Shown here: positions 22,670-36,600 of the stretch, piece after piece
Layout: the number at the start of each line of letters is the position of its first letter
How positions within the stretch are numbered: the first letter of the stretch is position 1
Assembly (NCBI GenBank): GCA_947561715.1
Contig: OX387205.1
Coordinates: forward strand, 3,353,001-3,417,000
Source: Ascidia mentula
Taxonomy: Eukaryota > Chordata > Ascidiacea > Phlebobranchia > Ascidiidae
Direction: 5' to 3'
DNA length: 64,000 nucleotides
Notes under the pieces: model-generated
Database searches by the model: none
The model's input: the letters and a program-made list of their open reading frames with translations, nothing else
Told to the model about the DNA's origin: nothing
Translations under genes and position numbers: made by a program

Positions 22670-23785
22670 TAAAAAATACGTTTTAATCGACTCTGCAAAT
22701 TGAAAGTTGTTTATATTAGATTCCTCGTTTCAATCAAAAAGCTAAATAATTAAATAAATCTATGAACATTATGCATATATTTTTGTATACCTGACAGTGA
22801 ACATGCTGGTTAAAATGTGTAACTCATTATTGCAAAATGTATGTCTTTGCCAGAGAATTTCTAATTGAAGTTGTTTATGGGCATTCAGAATAATAATTAT
22901 CTGAACACATGGTTACTTGATTTTGTGTCAATACTTAATTGGGGGACAAGAATATTATGAACAACAACACGATTCATGACATAAGCGGATGTCGACGTCA
23001 TCAACATGGCGTAAAAACGTGCTGTCAATATTAGTAAAACAAGTTACGATGGATACTGTCATGAATACAAAAACCTGTATTGGAAATATTTCATCTACAT
23101 GAACAAAAAGCAAGATATTAACAAGGTGGTTTAATAGTTCTTCCCTTAATAAACAATTAATTATTGAATCTTTGGTCTGTTTATTGTGCATTGATGAAAA
23201 GCATGAATATTCTGTTAAAACTATCTGATTGAGCAGAAGCATTTTGAATTTTTAACTCAAATAAAATGAATTCTTTGTTGCAATTTTGTACAAGCAGGTA
23301 TTGACAGAAAGATAAATTGTTACCGCTTATAACTTTTATGCACTATAACTGCCAAAATTTTCTATGCATAACATCCTGCTACACTTTATAGGATCTCGGC
23401 ACCATCTGATTCTATTTTCTTTAGGTATCGTTAAGTGGCGAAATCTTTCCTTCAAACCAACGGTAACTGACTGATATGATCAATTTATACCCAGGTACCT
23501 CGTGCTTATACGCCCATGCTTCCGTTTTCGTGTATCGTAAAATGAAAAAATTGTATTATCATTTAACGTGCCACGCGTAGCAACGAATTACGTGATCCTC
23601 TGTGACACATAAGATTGAAACCAGTGACACCAAACGCCATATAAGTAAAATTTGCATCCCATGCGAAAACACCAAACATGAGTGTAATTTATCATCTAAG
23701 GATGATAAGGCATCCTTTCCTATGGTCCCAATTCGGCCGCAGGTATATATAGACTGTTGAAAGCACCTATTTTTGTCAATTAGGG
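22670..23785. other. Intergenic stretch, no gene seen
   Basis: AT-rich sequence upstream of the LRRC8-like gene. I see only short ORFs without domains; it probably holds that gene's promoter. Confidence 0.4.
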
Positions 23786-24147
23786 CAGTATTTTTCAACC
23801 TTTTTGAGCCACGGAACACTTTTTTTATTAACATAATCTTGCGGAACACCAAATTGTTGGAAGTATTGGCATTATACTTAACCAGCAACAGACTAGCGCA
23901 ATTACAATCTTATTATTACAAAACGAGTCTCATTGTTACACAACACTAATGAAGCAATTCGTAATGGAACATTCAAACTGATGATAATGGATGATTACTT
24001 TCATAAAGCTTTTTACGCCCGTTGTGATAAACAAGTGATTTCCAAACCGTGTTCCACGGAACATCAAACTAATAAATTTCTTGCGGAACACCTAACGATC
24101 TTTCACGGAACACTGGTGTTCCACGGAACACCGGTTGAAAATCACTG
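23786..24147. mobile_element. hAT-type miniature transposon (MITE) with 8-bp target duplication
   Basis: The left end cagtatttttcaacc and the right end (reverse complement cagtgattttcaacc) are terminal inverted repeats of the CAGNG..CAACC hAT type. Exact 8-bp direct repeats aattaggg flank the element (23778-23785 and 24148-24155), the target-site length of hAT transposases. It is 362 bp, has no transposase ORF, and contains several ggaacac repeats. It is a non-autonomous element. Confidence 0.85.
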
Positions 24148-24348
24148 AATTAGGGCATGATTACACCACGAAACCGTTTGAAACAAAACAGAGCGGGCCA
24201 ATTAGGCTTTGAGCTTATCTGCCCCATTATTCGTTTGGTATGTGACAACCTGGATCAACCAGGGCTTTATTGTCAGTTATAGAAAATTCGTATAAGTAGC
24301 ACAGCATGTTTATGCACCTCACCAAGTAAAGTTCTCATTTCCGTCGAC

Positions 24349-24567
24349 CTAGTGTTTCTGAACTTGAAACTTATCTTCATTTATCCGCGTTGCATGCTTA
24401 GGCCTATATTTTGGTGGACCACAGACCCCCTGCGCATTTAACAAAAAAAAATTTGTAAAAAAGCTCAAGGTGGTCCAAAAAATTTGCCGCAACATTTCGC
24501 AGAGGCTCTGAGTTAAACTACAGTAAAAGTTCGTCGCGAATTGGAAAAGGTCTGGAACCACTGGATT
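24349..24567. mobile_element. Possible second hAT-like miniature element
   Basis: The left side (tagtgtttctgaac) and the right side (reverse complement cagtggttccagacc) are similar to hAT ends, and the interior has the gtggaccacagaccccctgcg string common in such elements. I find no matching target duplication, so the ends are uncertain. It lies directly upstream of XRCC6. Confidence 0.45.
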
Positions 24568-24686
24568 AAACAACATGTTGCGGGAAAGTCCCCATTGGGA
24601 AATTTTTTTATTTCGATTGCATTTTTCTTGAGCTTAACACCGTTCGTTCCATTTCTTGCATATCTTGCACACCTTCTACAATAAAC

Positions 24687-27600
24687 ATGATCTATTCAGA
24701 TGACGAATTGGACACTGAAGAGACGGAAACCCGCGATCCCTTTACAATTAGCGGAAGAGATAGTGTAATATTTGCTGTCGATTGCTGCAAAGGCAAGTAT
24801 GAATTACTGCATATTTGTGGAAAATATGACTGTAAAAGGAATCAGGACAAAGCTTAAAGTAGGGGTGTGCAGACCAGCCCATCCATACATCTGTTTATAA
24901 GATAAATGTTTAATTTTATTTTAGTATTTGAATCCACATTGGCGCCTGACACATAACCCTCATTGTTTTATTGGTGCCCATGCCATTTCATGTTTTACAT
25001 TAGTTTTTCATGTGTGTAGTAACTTTATATGCAAAATAAAAGTGATTTTCATTTACTCTGTCCCCTGTTACATTTATTGTAGTACCGAACCAGATTGGAA
25101 AGTTTGTGATTTGCACAGAAGATATTTTGTTGAGTAACTAGAGAACATTTTTCAAATGGTACTGAACCTACAACCCGATCATTTTATTTATAGCAGTTTT
25201 AATTTATAGAAATGTTTGAAAGGAATGATGATGAAGATGATGAAGGTACTCCGTTTACAAGGGTCGTCACTGCAATACATGACATGTTTTTAAACAAAAT
25301 AATTACAAGTGACAAGGACCTGCATGTATGTGTCTTAATGTTACTGTCTTTTAAATGCTTCTTTATGCAAATTTACGTATCAAAAAAATATAACTTTAAC
25401 ACTTCACTGTGTGTAAAATTTTCTTTAATTTTTAGGGCATAATATTTTTTGGAACAGAGAAAAGCAGGAACCCCAGTGATTTGTCTCGTGTGGTGGTTTG
25501 GCAAAACTTTGATGTTCCCTGTGTTGCAAGCATAATGCAGTTGCGTGAAGCACAAAATATGACAGGGAAATCATTTGAAGAAGAGTATGGATTCAAAACA
25601 GGTTACTATGATCGTCTACATTTTATAAGTACATTCATATATTGGTATGTAGCAAACTGGTGTAAAAACGTATGACGATCATTTTACTGTTTGAGCTAAA
25701 ATGTCTTTTTTGTTTCAGATCACCAAATAAGTGATGTTTTATGGGCATGTCTTAATATGTTCAGTGGCACAACATATAAATTAGCAACCAAGACTTTGCT
25801 AGTTTTTGCATGGAATGATGATCCTCACTCCGGTAATTTCCACAAATACAATTTGAAATGCATAAAATTTCTTAGAAAAGCTTAGAAAAAGTGACAGAAA
25901 GTAAATTTTAATCTGTTTAACACTGTAATTGACTGTCAGACACGAATTATATTATGTTACTTTAACATTCTTTTTTTGTTGTAAAAGTATGGTAAAGTGG
26001 TCATGCATTTCTGATAACTTTTTTCCAGGAAATCGAAATTCCATCAAGCGAGCTAAATCTAAAGCTGTTGATCTACTTGAGCATGATGTTGATGTGCAAG
26101 TCATTTCATTCAACAGCAATTTTAAACATGAAAAGTTCTACAAGGCAAGAACAATTTTATTATAAATTAATTTCTGCAATACACCATGTCAGTCTCAGTC
26201 TATAACTTTCTGTGATTACTGGTTCACTATTTTTGACTGTTTAAAATCTTTATTCGCACAAATCTGTCAAAAATAGTGCACCAGTAACTCCAAAAAAAAT
26301 AAAATTTAAACAGAATAATAAAAAAAACAATAAATTATGTTCAACTTTTTTCAGGATATTGTTTCTGACCCTGACAGCATTCCAGTAAATATAGACCCTC
26401 TGTCTTCAATCACTAATCTTTACAGCTACCTCATGCGAAAGTGCTCCAAACAACGCCCACTAAATAGGTAAAGGTGATCTAAGTGTTGTCAAGTGTAAGG
26501 CTTTTCTTTCTGCCAATATTTTTTGTTAATTTGGTTTGGCCAAATACATTCCTAAAACCTTCGAAACAAAAATGTCCCTAGGAATACAACTCACGATTTT
26601 GTAAATGTACAACATTACCAATAGTGCATTGAGAATGATTGTAGAAATAAATCAAAAAATCTCCCAAATTAACTTTACAGCAGCTATATTGTTTATCTTG
26701 AAAAGTCATTGATATCTTACTATCTTTTGAAGATATGTTTTTTTTTGGAAAGTGTAAATTATCTGGGTAAAATGGTGCAATTTTAAAATTATTTTACACA
26801 GAAAAAAGAATTTAAATGTAACTATTTCATGTTTTTAGAATACCTTTCCGGTTGGCTGAAGGTGTTGAAATGTCAGTTGGAGTTTACACTGTGGCGCGAA
26901 GAGCAACAAAGTCAGCCGCAGTTTGGCTGGACAGTGAAACAAACAAACAAGCCCACTTGCAAACAAACTATGTGGATACAAACACTGCTGAGATACTGAT
27001 GCCAAGCGACATCAAATATTTACAGGTTCGAAAATTTAAAAAATCTTATTATTATATCACAACATAGTGAAAAAATGTGTTGTGATTACCGGAAAACATG
27101 ATAAATTACTAATCTGTTCATTTTTCCACCATAATTTGTTTTCCTAATGTTTTATTTTCTATCATCTTCAGAGAATAAACACTAATGCTGGTAAAATGTC
27201 ACAAAATACATTGTATACATAGGCAGTATTATTACATGCCATGGCATTATAGGCAGGATTGCCCCACTGTGCAGGTCCTTGCTTGGCGATCACAACTAAC
27301 GTATTGTGAAACCACTGAGCTCCTGTAGCTCAGTTGGTAGAGCATTGGTCCTGGTTAACCCAGGGACGTGAGTTCAAACCTCACCGAGAGCTTAATTTTT
27401 CAAATCTTGCTCTGACTGGACTGTCAAGCCTGCAAACCTTATGATGTTGTATACAAAGGTGTATATTTTCAATTAAACAGCAAATATTTACATAATATAC
27501 ATGATGCCCATGTGTTCTATCTGGTTGCAACATGTATAAATAAATCTAGTCAATTTTCTCAAACAAAGTTGTTCACCACGATATGTGTGACAGACCTGGG

Positions 27601-29709
27601 CTGGCCGAGATTTCATTTTTGAAAAAGAGGAAGTGGAGAACATGAAAAAGATTGAGAAAGTTGGACTCACAGTTGTCGGCTTTCGATCTAGAGAAAAAGC
27701 AATAAAAATTTGGCACCACGTTCACCCAGCTCAATTTATTTATCCAGATGATGAAACAGTAAAAGGTAGCAAATTTTTTAAGTTTTGTTTTTCTTTGAAA
27801 TGTTTCCCAAAATTTTTACAAACGATGAAATTTTTTCTTTTGTTTTCTAGGAAGTGCAACACTGTTTGCTGCCTTACTTACCAAGTGTATTGAAATGGAC
27901 AAAGTCGCCATTTGCAAGTAATTTATGTTAATATCTGCCAGAACCTTAAGGGGGATTTTATTATGAACGGAATCCAGGTTTTATGGAATTTGAACACCTA
28001 ATAAACAATAACATCTGTAAAAGAAAGACAAAGTACAAATCACACACTGACAACAACAGGGCACTGGCAAACATGTTAAGGCGTAATTATGCCAGAGGCA
28101 CAATCAGTTGCAACCACTGGCTAAATGTTGCATTCCATCTCCACGCTATCAAAAACAGTAAATTACAATGTTTGGTTCACCCAAAAGTTTCTGCCAATTT
28201 TGCATTCTTAAAATTGTCAATAAAATACATCTTTATGTTCCTATTCTTTCAGCTTTGTGCCTCGGGCCAGCTCGGCTCCAAAAATGGTGGCCCTTCTGCC
28301 TCAAAAGGAGGAAATTGATGAAGAAACTTCTGAACAGATTAAACCACCAGGATTTTATGTAATATTTCTTCCATATGCTGATGACATTAGGTAACAATCA
28401 CAATTTAATTGAAAATGCAGAAATAAAAGTGGATGATCCAGCTTGGCTGCGAAGCCTGTGAACCATTAAGTAAAAATGTGTAACCTTTTATCTAAATTGT
28501 CAACAATTGCTGTTAGAAAAAGGGGAAAAATACATCCTAGTTTTTATATGGCTGTTGTACTCTGTAAGAAGACATAGCTTGTTTAATATTCAACTTTTTG
28601 TTTAATAAAGAAAAGTGCCGATTGACAAAACTCAGCCAAAGGCAACAGCAGAGCAGGTTGCAGCTGCTGAAGCAATGATTCGAAGACTTCGGTTTACATA
28701 CAACCCTGAAAACTTTGATAATCCAGCGCTGCAAACTCATTACAAGAACCTCGAAGCAATGGCTCTGGAAAAAGCTAAACCAGATCCTATCGAAGACCAC
28801 ACAAGTACGTACATTGCGTTCACAAAGGATTTTTTTTTCTGCCATGTTTAAACAGTTTTAAAAATGCCTTCTAAGAAAACTTTTCATTTCTATAATTAAC
28901 AGTTTTTATAATAATGAAATTTGTCAATACTAGAGACTTCTAGGTTTTGTTATTTGACATTTTGTTGAAACAAAATTGCCACATCCCAAACTATACATAT
29001 AAATAGAGTTTCTCCCAAGAACTTTTGATTGTTGATGTCAGAAATTATGTAGGATTTAGTTTAATTTTCCAACATTTGGTGTAAGGTGAACACTTAACAT
29101 TAAAACTATGTGTTCCAAAACATTCTGAAGATTAAAAGATCATATTTTTTTCCATTTCAGTTCCAGATTATGAAAGAATCACAAAAAAAGCTGGTCCACA
29201 GATTCAAGCTTTCAAAGAGCTTGTATTTGAACCTGGTTATGATCCTTTAAACAAACCAACCAAAAGAAAAACCACAGCATCTGGAGGCAGTGGATTAAAA
29301 AAACCTAAAGCTGATATAGGCAGTGTGAGTGTTACTGATTGAAACTAAGTTGTTTTTTGGAAATTATGGTTTATGTTCTGAAAAGAGAAAAACGCTTGCT
29401 GACAATGGACATGTTTTATTTATTTAACATGTTTCCGATTATGGCACAAGTTATTGCTAAACTGTCTAAATATGTAAAAACATGCAAATGTTGAGCATGT
29501 TTGTTTACAAAATTGTGAGTAAATCTGGTCATAAAGTCACTAAGGTTTATGTTGCTTTGCAGATAAATGTACAGCAGTGTGTGGCCAGCAACAGTCTGGG
29601 AAAATTCACTGTTCAGGTTCTAAAGGAAATATGCAAGGAAAATAATATTCAGTGCTCAGGGAAAAAGGCAGACATCATTTCTGCTATTAGTGACCATTTC
29701 CAATCTTGA
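24687..29709 (+). CDS. XRCC6: Ku70 / XRCC6, DNA double-strand-break repair (599 aa, 13 exons)
   Basis: Exons: 24687-24792, 25210-25325, 25436-25601, 25719-25832, 26029-26144, 26355-26467, 26839-27025, 27594-27765, 27851-27917, 28253-28390, 28611-28804, 29161-29324, 29563-29709. They total 1800 nt; human Ku70 has 609 aa. Order: von Willebrand-like domain (SGRDSVIFAVD, GIIFFGTEK, SDVLWACLNMFS, LLVFAWNDDPH), beta-barrel core (ISVG-type VEMSVGVYTVARR, LMPSDIKY, GLTVVGF, GSATLFAALLTKC, VALLPQKEE, GFYVIFLPYADD), the RLRFTYNPENFDNPALQ helix region, and a C-terminal SAP domain (LGKFTVQVLKEICKENNI). Ku70 pairs with Ku80 to hold DNA ends in non-homologous end joining. Introns 1 and 5 need GC donors (AAAG|GCAAGT and AAG|GCAAGA). 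The gene is convergent with USP37, with 0.93 kb between their stop codons. Confidence 0.97.
27319..27391 (+). repeat. tRNA-like sequence inside XRCC6 intron 7
   Basis: The 73-nt segment has a 4-bp D stem (gctc/gagc), a 5-bp T stem (gtgag/ctcac) with loop ttcaaac, and an acceptor stem with one mismatch. The anticodon arm does not fold in the normal 5-bp/7-nt way; instead it forms a longer hairpin around gtcctgg-ttaa-cc. It resembles 13145-13213, which shares the same odd centre. It is probably a tRNA-derived repeat rather than a working tRNA. Confidence 0.55.
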
Positions 29710-30642
29710 ACAAAGTTCCCTTTGCTGTGTTTCACTTTCAATTAGAATTATGTGCGCTTAATAAATTGTTTTTTTACTCACCAAGAGGTGTGCTTTCATT
29801 GTTAACTTACTGGTATGTTGGCAGAGATTGATTTATTAATTTTTTGCTACACAAACAGCATGATCCAAGACATGCACTCTGTAATATGTTTTAACTAGGC
29901 ATGGGAAATTCACTGCTCTTTTATCCATTTCAAAAGAGGAAATAAATAATCAACTTTTTAGTAACTTGATGCGGTCATATAAAATGTATGGGGCCAAAAA
30001 TATTACCTGCCCACATCTGTTTTGTGACATAGTGGTATGTTTAGCTGCAAAAAGGTCTCACTGGCTCTCTGCAAGCTAAAGGTTGTCGGCTTCAGAACAA
30101 GACAACATGCCAAGTGAATATCTAAATATCAATATTTCTCGGCATGCTAGTTAAAAAGCTAGTCCAGTGTTACAGTCACAAGCTGTACTGACGTGACCTT
30201 ACAGGATGAAACCTTGTGCAGTACTGTTTTCAGCTCTTAATTATCTCATACCAGTTATCACAACAAAACTTTCAACTGCTTACACTGCCAGAACAACAAC
30301 AGTTGGAAAATTACAAAAGACCAATTCATTGTATTTCAAGTACACAAAAACAAATTCCAATCTTATATGTGTTAATGTGGACTGGATATTTAAAACTTAT
30401 TAATACTGAAGAAGAGCAGAAACGTATTGCTGTGTAATTGATTCTACTCCGAATATATAAATTCAATCAATTAGATGACTTGTATAAATGAAGAAAATCC
30501 CTGCAAACAAATTAATTTGTATTAATGTCACTAAAAATCTGTATTGCAAAACTTGCTGTGTGGCAGAATAAACTTCGAAAAATAAAGTATGTACAAAATA
30601 ATGAGCTCAATTAATAAAATTCACAGCTAAAAGTATAATATC

Positions 30643-33600
30643 TTACTTGTGCAAGTAAAACAACAAGTAAGAGGTAGATTGTCGCCCTAACAAAACTTCA
30701 CTTTCTGTCACATTTTCAACATGGCTGTCATTGAAACATTGCCATTTGCGGGATGGGAATTCACTCATAACGTCGCTAACATAATGCCCTGAAATATTAC
30801 ATGGGTAAATTTAATCAAATTTGCAATTAATCCACATATTTAAAATACAAGTCTATAATTTTCAATATGACTCACCAACATTTGATGATCCACCTTTATG
30901 GCTAATGACGCTTACCAAGCGATAAGCATTTGCTTCCTTTAGGATTTCTTCCTCCAATTTTTCATCAACCTTTTAGTTAATAAATTAAAGTATATGGAAA
31001 TACATTATACGTTGGTTAAAATAGATCTCATTTTACCACAGTAGGAGAGTACTCCTCTGGTTTAGAGATGGGGTCTGTGCTTGATGATTTCTTCGTTTTT
31101 GCTGGGGAATTGTTGGCCAGTCCGTCATGGTGAATAATGCCATTTGTCTGCATTTAAGCCACAATTTACTGAATATATTTTCAACATGGGGACAACTCCA
31201 TATATGACGCATTAAAATGAGAAAAAGATTAAATGCTGCTAGTCCAGCAGTGTTGTGCAACACTATGTGAAACATACAATTTTACAAACAGTTGTTTTTC
31301 AAAAACATATCATAAATGCTCCGTCATGTACCTTGTACAGTTTTACCCGGAAAAATTACTAAAGATTTACATGCTGATGCCTGAAAAAAGGATGGTTCTG
31401 TGTGTAATAATGTGTAACAATGTAATTTTCTAGCATGTTGCAAGATTCTATTTTTTATGCTGTTGCTCTGTCGGAGAGCAGTGGTTTATCACCCAACTAA
31501 GATTGTTTTTAAAAAGAATTCAACTCTACTGAGTTCTTGTTTGTATACAGTTTTCCATTAAACATAGTTTTGTGTTTGGTAATCATTTGAAGACAAGATT
31601 TTCTGTACTAATTGTTACATTGTGAAAAACTGGCCTGAAAATTCGTAGTAAGAAATTCAAGCAAACCTGGCCAAAAACAGGGAAGACAACATCTTCATCA
31701 TCATGATCTGTATCTTCACCAGACAAAAAAGCATCCAGTTTTGTTGATCCAACTGTACTGAAGGACATTGTTGCTTCAGAGTCTGCAGACCCACTATCAC
31801 GAGTGGCATCTGACAACTTAATATCTTTTTTAGGTGATATCGATGGCACAATTTGAGGGTTTTCAACTGTAGCTGGTTTAGTATTTTGTGTTTTAACAGA
31901 AGTTTTTTGTATATTTTCTTTGTTTCTTGTTTCATTGCAGAGATCAGTGGTGATGTTTTCATTTGAATCAATGTTGGTTGTGTTGTTGTTGTTCGCTGTG
32001 ACATCACAACTTTGGAGAAAACTTGTGTCCTGATGGAATAAAGGTCTTTTACAAAACATAATCATTGTTTTGAATACAAAATATGCAAAATTATTTTCAT
32101 TATTTCCATGGAACTAACCAATATATGCTTAAGACATTGCACGCAAAAAATTACGTTTACATACGTCTCACAGAAAATTTACCTTTTCATTTCTGAGAGA
32201 CAATTCCATGGCAAGAAGCACCTAAAATAAAATGAACTATTTAACACAAAAATACACTTTTTTCTGCAAGAAACTACCACAGTCAGGCATATAATAATTT
32301 ACATTAATCAGGTGTTATACAGAAAGCAAAAAAATGCTGCAACGAAAAGCATTCACAATTATTTCATACCTGTTGCTCTTCGGACAAATTCCTCAATTTT
32401 TCACTGTCTACAATATCTTTAAACTGTTTCTAGAAAGCAAAGGTTTTACACATGAAGTGCACCAACACAGGAGCAAACTCACATACCTGCTGACTACTAA
32501 AAAATTCCATCTCACTCATCTCCAGTGCTTTAGTCAGTTCCTTGTCATTTTCAATTGGTAGTAAGTCAATAACTTCATCATTGTTAATAGGCTTCAGACT
32601 ATCTGGATTGTTGTTACATTCTGCAAAAAGTACTTTGTTTCATTTGGTCCGTAATGAGTTTAATAAGACTTAAAAAAACTCGACCTACCGTCAACTACTA
32701 CTGTCTTGCTGTTATTAGTGTTGAGATCGTCTGCCAAGGGTCTGCAGGAAAGCACAATTGAAGTCAAAAAGTTTGTTAAGATTCATAACAGATTTTCCAT
32801 AAAAATAATTATACATATCTATATACTAAATGCTGGGTATTTTTTTAATCTTGTTAAAAAATGCAAACAAGATTGAAATATCAACAAAAAAAAAGGCACA
32901 TCAAAAAAGCTATCTTACTTTTCAGGTTCATCATCACTCGTCAAAATCACAACTTCCATCTGAGCATTGGGCGATTTATTACTCGCAGGTTTATAAAAAT
33001 CATCATCCAGGGTTGCTACGTCAGTATTAACTGTAATGTCTCTGTTGCAAAACCTCTCAAAACTTATATAGGGAGGCAACACCACAGGCAATCGCAGCTT
33101 TTCACTATGGTATGAAGTCTGGTTGTAGGAGTATCTCTTCAGGTAAATCATCATTATTCTTGTAGATAAAAGAAGAATGTATGAGAATGCTGATACTCTT
33201 AGTGTTGCAAAAATTCAACAGCTTAAAAATTAACATTTTATTTAGTGAGAAGCGATTAATTTGCAACTAGACCAACATGAAGGACTGTTATCATTTCTAC
33301 GAATATATGACTGAACTTAAAATCTAATTCATGCAAACCCAATAAGCAGCCAATGGCTCAAAAAATAACACATGATGTTTAGTTACCTTGGTAGCTTTGC
33401 AATATTTCTTTTCACTGTGGCCTGATTTGATTTACATTTTTCACAACTATGCTCAATACTTTCCTCTGCAAATGACGAATTGATCAACTTTTGAAGATGC
33501 AAAGTTCCACCATTTTCACTTTGCCTAAAAATGTACTTTTTGAAAAACAAGGCAGTAGGACATCTAAGTTTTATAACTTGAGCATTACAATTGGTAAGTT

Positions 33601-36600
33601 TCCCTGTGTATAAATATACATACATGGAAATATTTTATTGAATTTGGTTTGAATATCTTGTCTTGAATTGCATTTCAGAATATTAAAATGTTCTTCTTTG
33701 GTGACAGATCAGTTTAGGTGAATTTTTTAAAATAAATTTATGCAATCAAAATGTTTGGTAATGAAATATATTGTTTATCTTGAATATTTACAAAGTCTTA
33801 AATTATGTTCATAAGGTTATTTGTTTTTACTCTGATTAACGTGTTTTTTTTTGCTGACTCATTTAAAGATCAAATTAAAGTATTACCTTTGCTGCAGTTC
33901 AACAGGTAGGTCATACCATTCATCCTTGGCTTTTGTCACCGATTTACATCTGAAATAAACACATGCAACTGCAGTTTACTCTCAATCAAAAGTTAAAGGA
34001 ATAAACCATACAAAATAATTGCCCTACTTGTTGCAGGTGATTTGTTGGGCCACTGTAAATGAGAAATTTTTGCTAACTGGGCATTCTGCATTAGGTTTAA
34101 CTGCACTTGTCGAAACATCAACATTGTTATTGTTTGACTCGGACAGGAGCGCTTTATTAGCCTTGGTGATGTCTTCTTGTAAGGTATCAAGACACAGTCT
34201 TAAAAATTCATGTGCGTCCTGCAAATAGAAATGTTTAAAAAAATTTGTTCCGTTTTACAATATCTTTTGCTGGAAACATGTTCTGATTGCATGTTACAAT
34301 GGCAACAAAACAACACTAATGAAATAAACCAGAAACAATTGAATGTTTTTTGCACAAATGAAACAACAATATATTGCCGCAATTCTTTTGTAACATTTTT
34401 GTATTTTAAATTCATTTCTTTTCTATAAAAAACAAAAGCAACATAATGTATTAAAATCCCAAAACAGCGATCTGTAGACAGCTCAGATCGATTTACGTAT
34501 CAATAATAATGTATTAAAATCCCAAAACAGCGATCTGTAGACAGCTTGATTTACTAATCACATTGCAAAAACAACATATTTACATGCTGCAAGAAACCGT
34601 AAAACTGCTTTGCACTGGCGCTGATTGCAAGTTTCACTTTTTTCAACAAAATTCTCTTCTCCGAATCACTGGTGGTCAATCTATGTTTCATCAAGTGGAC
34701 CATAGCTCTGTGAAAGGATTTTATTCAACTGAATGCTTTCGCAAAAAAACAAAACAATTAAAGATTTACTTACCTGAGAAGGCTGTCGTTATGTAAAACC
34801 TGCTCAAACTTTTTTCCAAGGGAATAGAGATCATACTGAAATGGTAGGAGCCCAAATAGTGATTGCAGAGTAGAGTTCATATAACAGGTGTTGCCAAGAT
34901 TTTGGAAGCTTCATCCAGAAAAACAAAACATAACAAATATTATTTTGCATCAGAATTATGGACAAGAAGCAAAATTATCAAAATAAGCAGTAAAAATGAA
35001 AATAAATACATCCATAAAATAGAGAAAAGTGAAAAAAAAATTTTTGGACTAGGGATACATCAAAAAAATCTTTGCTTTATGCTTTCCTAACAGGAAAGTT
35101 ACATATCATGCATAGCTTGCTAAAAAGCTCTAGTTATGGAGTGGATAATACACATTATTTGTGCATATACTGTGTACAAGGTCAGATTAGTATTTGCCTT
35201 TCCATATCATAACAGCCATGCAAACTTAACCATTAAACACTCCCAACTTACAGTGTAATAATAACACAAACCAGCAATCACAAATACAAGCAAAAACACA
35301 GCAAAACGTTACGCAACTAACCCTTCAACAGATGAAAAAGTAAAGTTGGCAGTGTCAGCCAACGGTTGAAACACAAAGTTTTCTTTATTGTTGTCATTGT
35401 TGTTGTCATCAAACACATCCCTGAAACACGAAAACAAGGGTTTAAATTGTGTAAATTTTTTTGCTTGTTAGTAAGAATGCATTTATTCCTACTTACGCTT
35501 TCGCAGAAGCAATATCAGTTGATAGAGGTGAAAACAAAACACTTTCTTTATTTTTCTCTGACCAATTTCTGAAAACCAATAACAGCCATACCATATAATG
35601 TATATATATATTACATATATATAGAAAAAGACAACTTTTGTCAGTGCATGAAATAGTTTTGTAAAACAATCTTACTCAAATCTTTGTTGCTGACTGGCAG
35701 ACTTTTTAGGTGTGGTTTCCTGCAATAATGATCTTCTAGCATTTCCATAGTTCTGAACAGAAGTTATAAAAAATTAGATTGAATCCTAAAAATCTTGCTA
35801 CTGATCTGGTTGTCACATGTCAGTCTCCAAAACTGTTTTGAAGACCATTATATATAAATAAGCATGGTGCTAATAACATGAATTTTGTTGGCTGCATACA
35901 TGGCTACAGTCCAGATGGAGTTCGGTGCCCAACAGATGATAATGATTGTACAGTCACCACAAAGTAGAAATTTTTGCCTGGCTTTGGCCGGCAAGATTAC
36001 ATATAGTCACACAAAGCTGCACTAACAAAACCTTACAGGTTGAATAGTGGTCGTCTGTATGCAGTTCACAACTGTTTAAAGAATTCCAATTTGGTAGTTA
36101 CCTGTATTTTTGAGGGTGTTTGTATTTTTCTTTTTGGAGAAGGAGTGGCATGGACAATTCTCACTTTGCTTAACTCAGAAGCAAAGTTTGATGTTAATGA
36201 GTTTGAGCCATAAAATGACCTCTTTGATATTCCTGCATGCATAAAACACTGACATTAGATTGGTTAATGCAGTGGTTCTCAAACTTTTTTGCACGGGACA
36301 CAGTTAGAAAGATTCATGGGACCAATCATAAAATTAACAGGACGACTTGTTTCAATTTTTTTTAATTTTCAGTTGCAGAAGGCCGAATTAACTTGTTATT
36401 TGCCTACATTTTCCCCAAAGATTATGTGTGTTTAAACTGTTACACATCACTCTTTGATACACAAAACTATGCACCAGGGCATCATGAAGCACCACTTTAG
36501 TTGAGACAATGCAAGAAAGCATTGTCATATCTATGCTGATTCTGTGACTAATGAGATGGTGATAATAGACGCAAAAAAAAAGTTTACATTACCAGAAGAT

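Noticed and set aside
27319-27391. Functional tRNA gene
   Set aside because: The anticodon stem does not form and the acceptor stem has a mismatch; kept as tRNA-like repeat.
27983-28318. 111-codon ORF within XRCC6
   Set aside because: Overlaps intron 9 and reads exon 10 in a different frame from Ku70; the Ku70 frame gives the conserved protein.
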